Of a DNA stretch of 46,470 bases, positions 37,796-46,470 are shown piece by piece. Positions within the stretch are counted from its first letter, which is position 1; every line of letters begins with the position of its first letter. Both the position numbers and the translations under genes were made by a program. Source of the DNA: Edaphovirga cremea (GTDB lineage: Bacteria > Pseudomonadota > Gammaproteobacteria > Enterobacterales > Enterobacteriaceae); NCBI RefSeq assembly GCF_003332275.1, contig NZ_QOVA01000027.1:1-46470 (forward strand). The letters are read 5' to 3'. The notes under the pieces are model-generated. The model was not told the origin of the DNA, did no database searches, and saw only the letters and a list, made by a program, of their open reading frames with translations.

Positions 37796-40393
37796 TTACT
37801 TCTTACCTACCACCCACTTACCGTCCACATAAAACGCGGACCAGCCGGTCGCTTTACCGTCTTTCTCAGACGAGACGTATTGCTGCTTGGTCTTGCGGCT
37901 GAAACGCACCATCGTTTTATTGCCATCGGCATCAACGACTGGCGCATCGGCTAAATAACGCAATTTTTCTGGCAGGCGATCTTTGAACCGGGCCAACTCT
38001 TCCACCAACGGCGCGCGGGTTTCACGCGATTTAGGGAAAGTATTGGCTGCCAGGAACACACCGGCTGCGCCATCGCGCAACACAAAATACGCGTCAGACT
38101 TTTCACACGGCAGTTCTGGCAACGGAACCGGATCTTCTTTCGGCGGAGCAACTTCGCCGTTGCGCAAGATCTTTCGGGTGTTTTTACATTCGTCGTTGGT
38201 ACAACCCATGTATTTACCAAAACGCCCCATTTTCAGGTGCATCTCGGAGCCACATTTTTCGCATTCAACGATCGGGCCGTCATAGCCTTTGATGCGGAAT
38301 TCACCCTGTTCGATCTCATAGCCATCGCAAGCGGGGTTATTACCGCAGACGTGCAATTTGCGCTGATTGTCGATCAGGTAGCTGTCCATCGCGGTGCCAC
38401 ACTTCTGGCAGCGATGGCGGGCACGCAAGGCGTTGGTTTCGGCATCATCGCCTTCCAGCACGTTGAGTACTTCGTTTTCCGGCACCAGGTTGATCGTGGT
38501 TTTGCAGCGCTCTTTCGGTGGCAGTGCATAACCAGAACAGCCGAGGAAAACCCCGGTGCTGGCAGTGCGGATACCCATTTTACGGCCACAGGTCGGGCAG
38601 TCGATGCTGGTCTGAATCATCTGGTTCGGGCGCATTCCACCCTCTTCCGGATCCTTTTCAGCCAATTCAAGCTGCTGGCTGAACTCGGTGAAGAAACCGT
38701 CGAGCACTTTCTTCCATTCAGCTTTGTTGTTGGCAACCTGATCGAGGCCATCTTCCATCCGCGCAGTGAAATCGTAATTCATCAATTCGCGGAAATTTTC
38801 TTCCAGGCGATCGGTAACGATTTCACCCATTTTCTCGGCGTAGAAACGGCGGTTTTCAACCCGAACGTAGCCGCGATCCTGGATAGTCGAAATAATGGAT
38901 GCATAAGTGGACGGACGACCAATGCCACGTTTCTCAAGCTCTTTCACCAGCGACGCATCGCTGAAACGCGCAGGCGGTTTGGTGAAATGCTGGCTCGGCA
39001 ACAGCTTCTGTAAATCGAGTTCTGTTCCGACTTCTACCAGCGGCAAGGTGCGGTCTTCGTCACCCTTACGCAGCGCTGGCATGACTTTCGTCCAGCCGTC
39101 AAAACGCAGCGTGCGGCCTTTGGCGCGCAACTGGTAATCACCGGCCTTCACGGTCAGCGTGGTGGAATCGTATTGCGCAGGGGTCATCTGACAGGCAACA
39201 ACCTGACGCCAGATCAGTTGGTACAGCTTTTGCGCATCGGCTTCCATGTCTTTCAACTGTTCAGCCAGAACGTTGACATCGGAAGGGCGAATCGCTTCGT
39301 GCGCTTCCTGGGAGTTCTCTTTGCTGCTGTAGTGAAGCGGGTCTTTCGGCAGGTATTTCTTGCCAAAATTACCGGAGATATAATCACGAATCGCCGTCAG
39401 CGCATCCTGGCTCAGGTTGGTGGAGTCAGTACGCATGTACGTAATGTGGCCCGCTTCATACAAGCGCTGCGCCATCATCATGGTTTTCTTCACGCCAAAG
39501 CCCAGACGGGTACTGGCGGCCTGCTGCAACGTTGAGGTGATGAACGGCGCACCAGGTTTGCTGCTGGTCGGTTTGTCTTCACGATCTTCAACCGTGTAAC
39601 GGGCCTTTTCCAACAATGCGAGTGCCGCGTGGGTCTGCTCACGGTTAACCGGTTTAAACGGCTTGCCCAGCGCATGGGTGACTTGCATCTGCAACGCCGT
39701 ATCGCCTTTCGCCAGCAGATCGGCATGTAATTCCCAGTACTCTTCCGGCACGAACGCTTTGATTTCACGTTCACGCTCAACCACCAGTCGCACGGCAACA
39801 GATTGCACACGACCGGCTGACAGGCCTCGGGCAATCTTTTTCCACAGCAGTGGCGAGACCATATAGCCCACCACGCGATCCATGAAACGCCTGGCCTGCT
39901 GGGCATTTACACGATCAATATTCAGTTCACCCGGCTGTTTGAACGCCTGCTGAATGGCATTCTTGGTGATTTCGTTAAACACCACCCGACTGAACCGCTT
40001 GTCATCACCACCAATCACTTCCCGCAGGTGCCAGGCAATGGCTTCCCCTTCGCGGTCAAGGTCAGTTGCGAGATAAATATGGTCGGCGTTTTGCGCCAAC
40101 GCTTTTAACTCAGCGACAACTTTTTCTTTACCCGGCAGAATTTCATATTGCGCCTGCCAGCCATGATAAGGATCGACACCCATGCGATTAACCAGCGCCG
40201 CCTTCTCATCCTTTTTTACTTTTTTCTTTGGTTTTTCTTCGGTGGATTCAGCGCTTTTTTTACTTGCCGAGCCACTGGTCGGCAAATCACGGATATGACC
40301 GACGCTGGACTTAACCACGTAGTCACTTCCTAAATATTTATTAATAGTTTTGGCTTTTGCCGGGGACTCAACTATTACGAGAGCTTTGCCCAT
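37796..40393 (-). CDS. topA: DNA topoisomerase I (omega protein)
   Basis: 865 residues, the length of E. coli TopA. Relaxes negative supercoils by single-strand passage. Seen: Toprim domain ([26 protein letters not shown] at residues 110-121), active-site tyrosine Y319 (HITYMRTDS), three four-cysteine zinc ribbons in the C-terminal third ([27 protein letters not shown]) and two further zinc-ribbon-like domains at the end. AAAGGTAATT precedes the ATG. Confidence 0.97.
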   Translation of the reverse strand: MGKALVIVESPAKAKTINKYLGSDYVVKSSVGHIRDLPTSGSASKKSAESTEEKPKKKVKKDEKAALVNRMGVDPYHGWQAQYEILPGKEKVVAELKALAQNADHIYLATDLDREGEAIAWHLREVIGGDDKRFSRVVFNEITKNAIQQAFKQPGELNIDRVNAQQARRFMDRVVGYMVSPLLWKKIARGLSAGRVQSVAVRLVVEREREIKAFVPEEYWELHADLLAKGDTALQMQVTHALGKPFKPVNREQTHAALALLEKARYTVEDREDKPTSSKPGAPFITSTLQQAASTRLGFGVKKTMMMAQRLYEAGHITYMRTDSTNLSQDALTAIRDYISGNFGKKYLPKDPLHYSSKENSQEAHEAIRPSDVNVLAEQLKDMEADAQKLYQLIWRQVVACQMTPAQYDSTTLTVKAGDYQLRAKGRTLRFDGWTKVMPALRKGDEDRTLPLVEVGTELDLQKLLPSQHFTKPPARFSDASLVKELEKRGIGRPSTYASIISTIQDRGYVRVENRRFYAEKMGEIVTDRLEENFRELMNYDFTARMEDGLDQVANNKAEWKKVLDGFFTEFSQQLELAEKDPEEGGMRPNQMIQTSIDCPTCGRKMGIRTASTGVFLGCSGYALPPKERCKTTINLVPENEVLNVLEGDDAETNALRARHRCQKCGTAMDSYLIDNQRKLHVCGNNPACDGYEIEQGEFRIKGYDGPIVECEKCGSEMHLKMGRFGKYMGCTNDECKNTRKILRNGEVAPPKEDPVPLPELPCEKSDAYFVLRDGAAGVFLAANTFPKSRETRAPLVEELARFKDRLPEKLRYLADAPVVDADGNKTMVRFSRKTKQQYVSSEKDGKATGWSAFYVDGKWVVGKK

Positions 40394-40497
40394 AATTACC
40401 TTTACCTAAATTAATTCTTTCGAAAAAGAAGTTTTTTATCTCGCTATGCCGCAGCATCGTGAATCTCTTTTTTATATTGCGGCACTGAGTCAGGAGA

Positions 40498-40749
40498 TCA
40501 ACAGATTTTTTTCAATTCAGCGAATAACCGCTCAATGGAAATGCAAAACCATGATACACCTCGGTTTTGGCGACGCACCTGCTCACATAACAGAGGCTTA
40601 ACAACATTTGTCTCGCAGCAGGCGTAAAGAAAACATTCCACCCGAAGCCGCAAAATCCCACACTCTACCTGATAAAAAATGCCACGCAACTTAATTAGCA
40701 CGGATTCCGTCTTTTCGCCATTGTGACCTTTCTTACCAAAATCGCTCAC
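40498..40749 (-). CDS. Small cysteine-rich hypothetical protein
   Basis: 83-residue open frame in the topA-yciN gap, reading toward topA. The start is GTG at 40749 with GAGGG 5 bases upstream, a better ribosome site than most chance frames. The protein has eight cysteines (for example [12 protein letters not shown]) and a basic N-terminus, and is not membrane-like. I recognise no family. Codon use looks plausible but the frame is short. It may be a genuine small gene lost from E. coli, or chance. Confidence 0.4.
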   Translation of the reverse strand: MSDFGKKGHNGEKTESVLIKLRGIFYQVECGILRLRVECFLYACCETNVVKPLLCEQVRRQNRGVSWFCISIERLFAELKKIC

Positions 40750-40858
40750 TGAAACCCTCTATCAACGCTTTCCACAACCTGTTTGCGGTTTAGTCACCAC
40801 GGGCATTACAATAAGGCTAATACATTTTGTAATGGCTATTGTTTTAGGAGTTACTATT

Positions 40859-41110
40859 TTGCGCGGAAATACATCCCCAATCACCCGTGAAGCATTACTC
40901 ATGGAAGCTAATAACATCATCCGCCAGCATGAAGATTATTTGCACGGAATGATCGCCACCGAGGTTGATCAAAAAGGCGAAGTTCTGGTGTTCCGCGGAG
41001 AATTTTTCCTGGATCCAGACGGTTTACCGACCGCAAAAACAACCGCCGTATTTAATATGTTTAAACATCTTGCACACGTGCTTTCCGAGAAATACCATCT
41101 CGAAAATTAA
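40859..41110 (+). CDS. yciN: DUF2498 protein YciN
   Basis: 83 residues, the length of E. coli YciN, a small cytoplasmic protein of unknown function. Seen: [21 protein letters not shown], then [18 protein letters not shown] and the nearly invariant [19 protein letters not shown]. The start is TTG at 40859: AGGAG lies 8 bases upstream and the resulting length matches E. coli, while the longer frame from 40832 would put that AGGAG inside the gene. It is convergent with sohB. Confidence 0.88.
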   Translation: MRGNTSPITREALLMEANNIIRQHEDYLHGMIATEVDQKGEVLVFRGEFFLDPDGLPTAKTTAVFNMFKHLAHVLSEKYHLEN

Positions 41111-41116
41111 TACGCG

Positions 41117-41138
41117 TAAAAAAGGGGCCGCAGCCCCT
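41117..41138 (-). terminator. Terminator of sohB
   Basis: AGGGGC/GCCCCT with TGCG loop on the minus strand, followed by TTTTTTACG, 10 bases beyond the sohB stop; it may also serve yciN. Confidence 0.8.
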
Positions 41139-41148
41139 CTTCGCCTTT

Positions 41149-42192
41149 CTATAACAACGGCTTTTCACTACGTTGCCACCAGCGCAGCAAGAGACGATCC
41201 ACGCTCTCTGCTGCACTGCCCGTAAAGCGATCCATGAAGCGTTTGCGTCGGGTGTAACGCACAGCAATCACCTCGTGGTTTTCCATTTCGGCGATCAACA
41301 AATCATCACTGGTGCCAATACCATCGATCAAGCCATTGTCACGCGCCTGGGTACCAAACCAGTGCTCACCTGTTGCCACGCTGTCGATATCCAGCGATGG
41401 GCGCTGTTGTTTGACGAAATCCTTGAACAGAACGTGTGTGTCATTGAGATCTTCGCGGAATTTTTCCCGCCCCTGTTCGGTGTTTTCACCAAACAGTGTC
41501 AGGGTACGTTTATATTCCCCTGCCGTGTGCAGTTCCATATCAATGTCATTTTTCTTCAACAGACGATGGAAGTTGGGGATCTGCGCCACAACGCCGATCG
41601 AACCTATGATCGCGAACGGTGCGGCAATGATGCGATCTGCCACGCAAGCCATCATGTAACCGCCGCTGGCAGCCACTTTGTCAACGGCCACGGTCAGTCG
41701 AACGCCGCCCTGACGCAAACGCGTCAATTGTGAAGCGGCCAATCCGTAACCATGCACGACGCCACCAGGACTCTCCAGACGCAACAGCACTTCGTCCTGC
41801 GGGGTGGCAACAGCCAGCACCGCGGAAATCTCTTCACGTAAAGAAGTCACTTCATGGGCATCCATGCTGCCTTTGAAATCAAGCACGTACAGGTACGGTT
41901 TGGTACTGCTTGCACCAGTTTTGGCACGCTGTTTTTTCTGCTTGGCTTCGACTTTATGCTGTTTTTTCAGCTCTTTGGTGCGAATTTTCTGCTCAGCCTG
42001 ATCCATGCGCGCCAGGCGCATTTCACGCTGCATTTCGCGGTAATCCTCACTCAAATTGATCAGCTGTAATTCACCTTTGCGCTTTGCTTTACGCTGTCCG
42101 AGACTGACGGCAAGTATCACCAGCGCCGCGATAGCCACCACGACGGTCACTACTTTGGCCAGAAACAGGCCATAAAGAGACATTAACTCCAC
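41149..42192 (-). CDS. sohB: Inner-membrane protease SohB (S49 family)
   Basis: 347-residue (E. coli 349) signal-peptide-peptidase-like protease; the E. coli gene suppresses degP loss when overexpressed. Seen: a membrane anchor at about residues 10-30, a Lys/Glu-rich coiled-coil stretch at 50-95, NSPGG-like LESPGG (139-144), nucleophile S177 in VAASGGYMM and general-base K228 in AGEYKRTLT. GGAG lies 6 bases before the ATG. It is divergent from yciK, as in E. coli. Confidence 0.95.
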   Translation of the reverse strand: MELMSLYGLFLAKVVTVVVAIAALVILAVSLGQRKAKRKGELQLINLSEDYREMQREMRLARMDQAEQKIRTKELKKQHKVEAKQKKQRAKTGASSTKPYLYVLDFKGSMDAHEVTSLREEISAVLAVATPQDEVLLRLESPGGVVHGYGLAASQLTRLRQGGVRLTVAVDKVAASGGYMMACVADRIIAAPFAIIGSIGVVAQIPNFHRLLKKNDIDMELHTAGEYKRTLTLFGENTEQGREKFREDLNDTHVLFKDFVKQQRPSLDIDSVATGEHWFGTQARDNGLIDGIGTSDDLLIAEMENHEVIAVRYTRRKRFMDRFTGSAAESVDRLLLRWWQRSEKPLL

Positions 42193-42548
42193 ATATTCCG
42201 CCTTAAATTACAGTTTGTTAGAAAATTACCGCTCATTTTAGACAATCCGCTCACCCACGTCTTGCAAGAATGCGAAAATCTGCACCATATTGACAATATG
42301 CGGGTATTTACCGCAAAAGCCCGTACCTGCCGTTTCTTTTTTGTTACAAAAGAATGCGCTTAAAGGTGGTTAATCATTGAAAACGCGATCCATTTAAGGC
42401 ATATAACACAGATTATCCATCGAAAAGATATGACAAAATTCGCAACAGGAACGCCATTCAGGTTGAGCCGCTGCTCCCATTGCGTTCCTTTCCCGGTGTG
42501 TTATGCGCCTATTCCTGACACACCCCTGACCGAGCGAGAGGTATCGAT
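42193..42548. other. Intergenic region, sohB to yciK (divergent)
   Basis: 356 bases holding the divergent promoters of sohB and yciK. No gene, repeat or convincing operator was seen. Confidence 0.45.
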
Positions 42549-43310
42549 ATGCATTACCATCCCAAACATGACTTACTTGATCAACGCATAATTCTGGTCA
42601 CCGGTGCGGGTGACGGAATCGGTCGCGAGGCCGCGCTGACTTATGCCCGCTTTGGTGCGCGTCTGATTCTGTTGGGGCGTACAGAAAGTAAACTCCTCGC
42701 CGTCCAGCAGGAGATCGCCAAAGCCGGATATCTCCCGGCGCAGATCCTGACGTTGGATCTGCTCACTGCGACACCGGCACAGTGCGAACATCTGGCGAAC
42801 CATCTTGCCCAGGATGTGCCGCAACTGGATGGGGTTTTGCATAATGCGGGGTTGTTGGGGGATATCGCCCCCATGGCCGAGCAGAAGATTAGCGTCTGGA
42901 ATCAGGTCATGCAGGTGAACGTCAACGGGACATTCATTCTCACGCAGGCCCTGTTGCCTTTGCTTCTGAAATCCCCCCATGCATCGCTTATTTTTACCAG
43001 TTCCAGCGTGGGCCGTCAGGGACGTGCTGGTTGGGGAGCGTATTCGGTTTCAAAGTTCGCTACAGAAGGCATGATGCAAGTGCTGGCTGATGAGTATAAA
43101 CAGACGAATTTGCGGGTGAATTGCATCAACCCGGGGGGGACACGCACCCAAATGCGCGCATCTGCCTTCCCGGAGGAAGACGCACAAAAACTGAAAACAC
43201 CGGCTGATATCATGCCGCTTTACCTCTATTTAATGGGCGATGACAGCCGCCGTAAAACAGGCATGAGTTTCGATGCCCAACCGGGTCGCAAACCGGGTCC
43301 GGCAGAATAA
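42549..43310 (+). CDS. yciK: Short-chain dehydrogenase/reductase YciK
   Basis: 253 residues (E. coli 252), NAD(P)-dependent oxidoreductase of unknown substrate. Seen: cofactor motif TGAGDGIG (18-25), NAG (99-101), catalytic S152/S153 and Y165-x3-K169 (YSVSK). The ATG has GAGAGG upstream. Followed by btuR with a 22-base gap, so co-transcribed; the same pair occurs in E. coli. Confidence 0.94.
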   Translation: MHYHPKHDLLDQRIILVTGAGDGIGREAALTYARFGARLILLGRTESKLLAVQQEIAKAGYLPAQILTLDLLTATPAQCEHLANHLAQDVPQLDGVLHNAGLLGDIAPMAEQKISVWNQVMQVNVNGTFILTQALLPLLLKSPHASLIFTSSSVGRQGRAGWGAYSVSKFATEGMMQVLADEYKQTNLRVNCINPGGTRTQMRASAFPEEDAQKLKTPADIMPLYLYLMGDDSRRKTGMSFDAQPGRKPGPAE

Positions 43311-43332
43311 AAAGACAGCAAAAGAGGAAGCC

Positions 43333-43923
43333 ATGAGCGAAGAACGCCACCAGCAGAGGCAGCAGCGTATAAAAGAAAAAGTCGATGCACGTATTGCGGC
43401 GGCCCAGGAAACACGCGGCATAGTGATCGTTTTTACCGGGAATGGCAAAGGCAAAACCACTGCGGCTTTCGGTACCGTAACCCGCGCCGTCGGCCATGGC
43501 ATGAATGCCGCAGTGATTCAATTCATCAAAGGCGATTGGCCCAATGGTGAGAAAAACCTGCTCCAGCAGCACGGCGTTGAATTTCAGGTGATGGCCACGG
43601 GCTTTACCTGGGATACGCAGAACCGCGATACCGATACCGCCGCCTGTCAGGAAGTTTGGCAACATGGAAAGCGGATGTTGGCTGATGACGCGCTTGATCT
43701 AGTGGTACTGGACGAGTTGACCTACATGGTGAGCTACGGCTATCTGGCGCTTGAAGATGTTATAGAAGCCTTGAACGCCCGCCCGGCGCACCAAACGGTA
43801 ATCATCACCGGGCGCGGCTGTCACCGCGATCTGCTTGAGTTGGCGGATACCGTGAGCGAACTGCGCCCGGTCAAACACGCGTTTGATGCCGGGATCAAGG
43901 CGCAGAAGGGTATTGATTGGTAA
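43333..43923 (+). CDS. btuR: Corrinoid adenosyltransferase (BtuR/CobA)
   Basis: 196 residues, the length of E. coli BtuR. Transfers the adenosyl group of ATP to cob(I)alamin to make adenosylcobalamin. Seen: P-loop GNGKGKTT (36-43), GFTWDTQNR, and LDELTYMV, with the C-terminal VKHAFDAGIKAQKGIDW. ATG at 43333 has AGAGGAAG upstream; the 20 earlier codons overlap yciK and are not homologous. Confidence 0.96.
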   Translation: MSEERHQQRQQRIKEKVDARIAAAQETRGIVIVFTGNGKGKTTAAFGTVTRAVGHGMNAAVIQFIKGDWPNGEKNLLQQHGVEFQVMATGFTWDTQNRDTDTAACQEVWQHGKRMLADDALDLVVLDELTYMVSYGYLALEDVIEALNARPAHQTVIITGRGCHRDLLELADTVSELRPVKHAFDAGIKAQKGIDW

Positions 43924-43968
43924 TGTGCAGCACGCGCCGCAAATCTCTATCACCAAAAACAAAAAAAC

Positions 43969-43996
43969 TTGAGAAATCACTTTCGGAACGTATAGT
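43969..43996 (+). promoter_or_regulatory. Promoter of higBA
   Basis: -35 TTGAGA (43969-43974), 16-base spacer, -10 TATAGT (43991-43996). The -10 lies inside the left arm of the operator at 43989-44014. Confidence 0.75.
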
Positions 43997-44014
43997 GCAA
44001 CGATACACTATACG
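43989..44014. promoter_or_regulatory. HigA operator
   Basis: Perfect 9-bp arms CGTATAGTG and CACTATACG around an 8-base spacer, covering the -10 element. This is typical autoregulation by the antitoxin HigA. Confidence 0.75.
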
Positions 44015-44024
44015 GTAATGAGCG

Positions 44025-44303
44025 ATGATTAAAAGTTTCCGTCATAAAGGGTTAGCGAATTTCTTCTACTATGGCTCGACATCAGGAATACAGAATAAGC
44101 ACGTTGCTAAACTGCGGTTGCAATTAACTGCTCTTGATTCTGCCTCCGGCCCAGAAGGGATGAATGTCTGTTCCTGGCGACTTCATCCTTTAAAAGGTGA
44201 TCTCGCAGAGCATTGGTCAGTCTCAGTAAATGGTCATTGGAGACTGACATTTTTCTTTATTGGAAAGGATGCATTTCTTGTGGATTATCAAAACTATCAC
44301 TGA
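44025..44303 (+). CDS. higB: HigB-type mRNA interferase toxin (RelE superfamily)
   Basis: 92-residue toxin. Seen: the N-terminal MIKSFRHKGLANFF typical of HigB, WRLHPLKGDLAEHWSVSVNGHWRLTFFF (core strands with the arginine used in ribosome-dependent mRNA cleavage) and a C-terminal VDYQNYH. The toxin gene precedes the antitoxin gene, the usual hig order, with 8 bases between them. The pair lies between btuR and rluB, which are close neighbours in E. coli, so it is a small insertion here. Confidence 0.92.
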   Translation: MIKSFRHKGLANFFYYGSTSGIQNKHVAKLRLQLTALDSASGPEGMNVCSWRLHPLKGDLAEHWSVSVNGHWRLTFFFIGKDAFLVDYQNYH

Positions 44304-44311
44304 GGTGATTT

Positions 44312-44602
44312 ATGAGTAGAATGCATAATCCGGCTCACCCCGGAGAGGTCTTACGTGAATTTCTGGGTGAGATGTCAATTACTCATGCCTCTGACGCATT
44401 GGGCATCACACGGGTCACACTTTCGCGCATTCTTAATGGTAAGGCCGGAATTTCTGCTGATATGGCGCTCCGCCTTGATGAAGCATTGGGTACCGGTGCC
44501 GAGATGTGGCTAACTATGCAGGCTCAGTACGACTTGTGGGTTGCATCCCAGCGACAGCGCCCTAGGATTTTGCCGCTTTTCACCACAACACCCCCTCGTT
44601 AA
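44312..44602 (+). CDS. higA: HigA-type antitoxin (XRE helix-turn-helix)
   Basis: 96-residue antitoxin. Seen: the family start [17 protein letters not shown], an HTH ([21 protein letters not shown]) and the dimerisation region [22 protein letters not shown] with the Trp usual in HigA. Neutralises HigB and, with it, represses the higBA promoter through the palindrome at 43989-44014. The start at 44312 has GAGGTG 5 bases upstream; the internal ATG at residue 4 is an alternative. Confidence 0.93.
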   Translation: MSRMHNPAHPGEVLREFLGEMSITHASDALGITRVTLSRILNGKAGISADMALRLDEALGTGAEMWLTMQAQYDLWVASQRQRPRILPLFTTTPPR

Positions 44603-44608
44603 AACGAA

Positions 44609-44632
44609 AAACCGCAGCCTGAGCCGCGGTTT
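44609..44632 (-). terminator. Terminator between higA and rluB
   Basis: AAACCGC/GCGGTTT with an inner GGCTCAGGCT loop, followed on the minus strand by TTTCGTTTT. It ends rluB and may also end higBA. Confidence 0.8.
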
Positions 44633-44659
44633 CATTTGATAACTGTCGATTTTTACTGA

Positions 44660-45532
44660 TTAGCCACGCTTACCCGGTGCACTGCGACGGGTAGAAGCAA
44701 CCTGCGTATGACGTTTGACCGCACGGCGAATCTGATTGGCTTTAACACGACGGCGCTCACGTTCAACCGGAACTTTGGTGACCGTTTCTGGTTTCAACTC
44801 AACCAGTTCGCGCAGGTAATTGATATCCGTCAGCTCAAGCTCAGTCCAGCCACCGCGGGGCAGACCTTTCGGTAAGTTGATGTCACCATAACGTACACGA
44901 ATCAGACGACTGACCTGGATGCCGATGGCTTCCCACAAACGACGAACTTCACGGTTGCGTCCTTCGGTCAGCGTCACGTTGTACCATTGGTTCATCCCTT
45001 CCCCACCCTGATAGGTGATGGTGCGGAACGCGGCTGGGCCGTCTTCCAGTTGAACGCCTTTACTCAGTTGCTTGATTTTTTCGTCGTCAATCTTACCAAA
45101 TACGCGCACGGCATATTCACGCTCAACTTCACGACTTGGATGCATCAGACGGTTGGCCAGTTCGCCATCCGTTGTGAATAACAATAGGCCTGATGTATTA
45201 ACGTCCAGTCGACCTACGGCCACCCAGCGCGAACCATGCAGCTTGGGCAGACGGTCAAAAACGGTAGGACGCCCTTCAGGGTCGCTGCGGGTACACAGTT
45301 CACCTTCAGGTTTATAGTATGCCAGTACGCGACAGACGTCCTCTTCAGTTTCTTTGATCGAAACTACGTGGCCATCCATACGAATTTTCATGCCTGCAAC
45401 AACGTCAACACGATCGCCCAGGGTGGCAATTTTGCCATCGACACTGACCCGTCCCTGCTGAATCAATCCTTCTATTTCACGACGTGAACCGTGACCGGCT
45501 CTCGCCAGAACTTTCTGTAACTTTTCGCTCAT
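44660..45532 (-). CDS. rluB: 23S rRNA pseudouridine(2605) synthase RluB
   Basis: 290 residues (E. coli 291). Makes pseudouridine 2605 in 23S rRNA. Seen: N-terminal S4 domain ([21 protein letters not shown], split across residues 3-24), catalytic D110 in [29 protein letters not shown] and a basic C-terminal extension ([15 protein letters not shown]). GAGGTTG before the ATG. Beyond its start the E. coli order would lead to the trp region; here it leads to an AT-rich gap and a PAAR gene. Confidence 0.96.
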   Translation of the reverse strand: MSEKLQKVLARAGHGSRREIEGLIQQGRVSVDGKIATLGDRVDVVAGMKIRMDGHVVSIKETEEDVCRVLAYYKPEGELCTRSDPEGRPTVFDRLPKLHGSRWVAVGRLDVNTSGLLLFTTDGELANRLMHPSREVEREYAVRVFGKIDDEKIKQLSKGVQLEDGPAAFRTITYQGGEGMNQWYNVTLTEGRNREVRRLWEAIGIQVSRLIRVRYGDINLPKGLPRGGWTELELTDINYLRELVELKPETVTKVPVERERRRVKANQIRRAVKRHTQVASTRRSAPGKRG

Positions 45533-46057
45533 TGAGCAACCTCTAATGTCGCCTTCACAGGCGTCTGTGGGAAAATAAAATATATTTTATTTTCAATAAC
45601 TTAGTCTTTATAGACAATGTCATTATACATCGTTTTCACCTACGTGTAACCCTCAGTGTTGTACAGTCAGATGTACACTTATGTCGATATTATAAACCTA
45701 CAAATGATAAGCGCTCTCATTTTAGGGGTTTTATGATAAAATACGCCATGTGATGAATAAATTATGAGAGGAACTTTGTGCTGTAAACTCACCCTTCCAG
45801 TCTTTTCTCCACCCTTAACCGAAGAGCATAAAAACTGGTCCATATCCTCAAGACTGCAGTTCTGACCCTGACAACTTCCCGAATTCACATTTTACCCTCC
45901 CTGACGCAAAACCAGATCCCGCTAAAATTGTCTTACGGTGTTCTGTTTACCGAATGTTACGAAATGCTGTTTCTCTTAAACCTACTACTTGTTGCGCATG
46001 TGGTTATTGTTTGTAAAATCACCAATGTGATTATTTCCATAACAAGTAGAGGGACTT
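45533..46057. other. AT-rich intergenic region, rluB to the PAAR gene
   Basis: 525 bases. It holds the rluB promoter region, a TGTACA-N6-TGTACA pair at about 45660-45678 and the leader of the PAAR gene. Short frames are present but none has homology or a convincing start. The AT-richness contrasts with the core genes and marks the edge of an accessory region. Confidence 0.5.
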
Positions 46058-46470
46058 ATGACATTAGGTTACTGGATTATAAAGGGGGACAGAACTTCCT
46101 GCGGGGGGAGTGTTCTTGAAGGACATCCAAAAGGGCAAAAATTTGGCAGTAACCTTAATCCGCAAGCGGTTCAGGGCAACAAAGTGTCATGCGGTAAACA
46201 TCCTGGTGTATACAGCGTCAGTGGAGGCCATCCTGGAGAAATTATTCATGGCTGTCTGGCAGCAAGTACGCTTTATAGTCGCTCAACCTGCCCGTGTAAG
46301 GCTTTTTTTATTCCTTCTCAAACCTGGGCTAAACATGGCCCCTACCAGAATGCGCCAGTAAAAGCAGTCCCAGCACCAGCGAAAACTGCCCCTGAACCCG
46401 TTCAAGAGCCGGAACAACACGCACAATCAGCTAAAAAGCACATAATAGAGCAACCAATGCAACAGGAGTC
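46058..46470 (+). CDS. PAAR-domain protein, probable T6SS effector (3' end outside the window)
   Basis: Open frame from ATG 46058 (GAGGG 5 bases upstream) to the window end, 137 complete codons and still open. Residues 1-90 form a PAAR domain: start MTLGYWIIKGDRTSCGGSVL, then VQGNKVSCGKH (38-48), GVYSVSGGHP (50-59) and STCPCKAFFIPSQ (76-88), with Cys/His residues C15, C45, H48, H58, H64, C78, C80 suited to a metal-bound conical tip. Such domains cap VgrG spikes of type VI secretion and carry C-terminal toxin domains. From residue 98 a Pro/Ala/Glu linker follows (VKAVPAPAKTAPEPV), as in PAAR effectors. The toxin and immunity parts lie beyond the window. No vgrG or hcp is seen here. Confidence 0.85.
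   Translation, partial: MTLGYWIIKGDRTSCGGSVLEGHPKGQKFGSNLNPQAVQGNKVSCGKHPGVYSVSGGHPGEIIHGCLAASTLYSRSTCPCKAFFIPSQTWAKHGPYQNAPVKAVPAPAKTAPEPVQEPEQHAQSAKKHIIEQPMQQE

Noticed and set aside
46110-46361. 83-codon frame near the right end
   Set aside because: It is an out-of-frame shadow of the PAAR gene starting at 46058, whose domain motifs are in the other frame.

Overview
This window is chromosomal DNA from a gamma-proteobacterium of the order Enterobacterales. Gene content and protein sequence are close to E. coli throughout (Mlc, TopA, CysB, AcnA, RibA, LapAB, PyrF, SdaC, RluB). The gene order is not that of E. coli, and the abundant multi-hairpin intergenic repeats and moderate GC suggest a Pectobacteriaceae-like genome such as Pectobacterium. 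That genus-level guess is inference only.

Layout. 1-822 and 7287-8645 hold clusters of two related structured repeat families (called A and B here). They lie in inverted orientation around a block with an MFS pump (minus), ynfK/bioD2, mlc, the LysR gene ynfL (all minus) and ynfM (plus). Next come topB and ydjA (minus), then sppA, ansA and pncA (plus); selD is not between topB and ydjA. 15230-16924 carries an Ail/OmpX-type outer membrane protein and fructose-6-phosphate aldolase (both minus). Divergent from fsa is an anaerobic glycyl-radical module, pflE-pflF, followed by the DeoR-type regulator yciT. An FNR-like box lies exactly where a class II activator would sit for pflE. An isolated araD-like epimerase gene then precedes a core block colinear with the E. 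coli 28-min region: osmB, yciH, pyrF, lapB, lapA, pgpB, ribA. A gene island interrupts this block (lone XRE regulator, sdaA, sdaC, stand-alone glgC), after which it resumes with acnA, cysB, topA, yciN, sohB, yciK, btuR, a higBA toxin-antitoxin pair, and rluB. The window ends inside a gene starting at 46058 whose N-terminus is a PAAR-type type VI secretion spike domain.

How the genes work together. The central part is housekeeping: DNA topology (topA, topB), sulfur control (cysB), TCA cycle (acnA), pyrimidine, riboflavin, cobalamin and NAD salvage (pyrF, ribA, btuR, pncA), envelope homeostasis (lapAB, pgpB, sppA, sohB, osmB) and ribosome modification (rluB). Carbon-control parts are mlc, with candidate CRP and Mlc sites upstream; the serine uptake and degradation operon sdaC-sdaA; and the pflE-pflF/fsa module, which looks oxygen-regulated.

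Most notable are (1) the A/B repeats, in which at least five hairpins keep their pairing while their sequences change, (2) the PAAR gene running off the right end, (3) the FNR-like box plus palindrome in the pflE promoter, and (4) a GlgC with valine at the position of the E. coli activator-site lysine 39.
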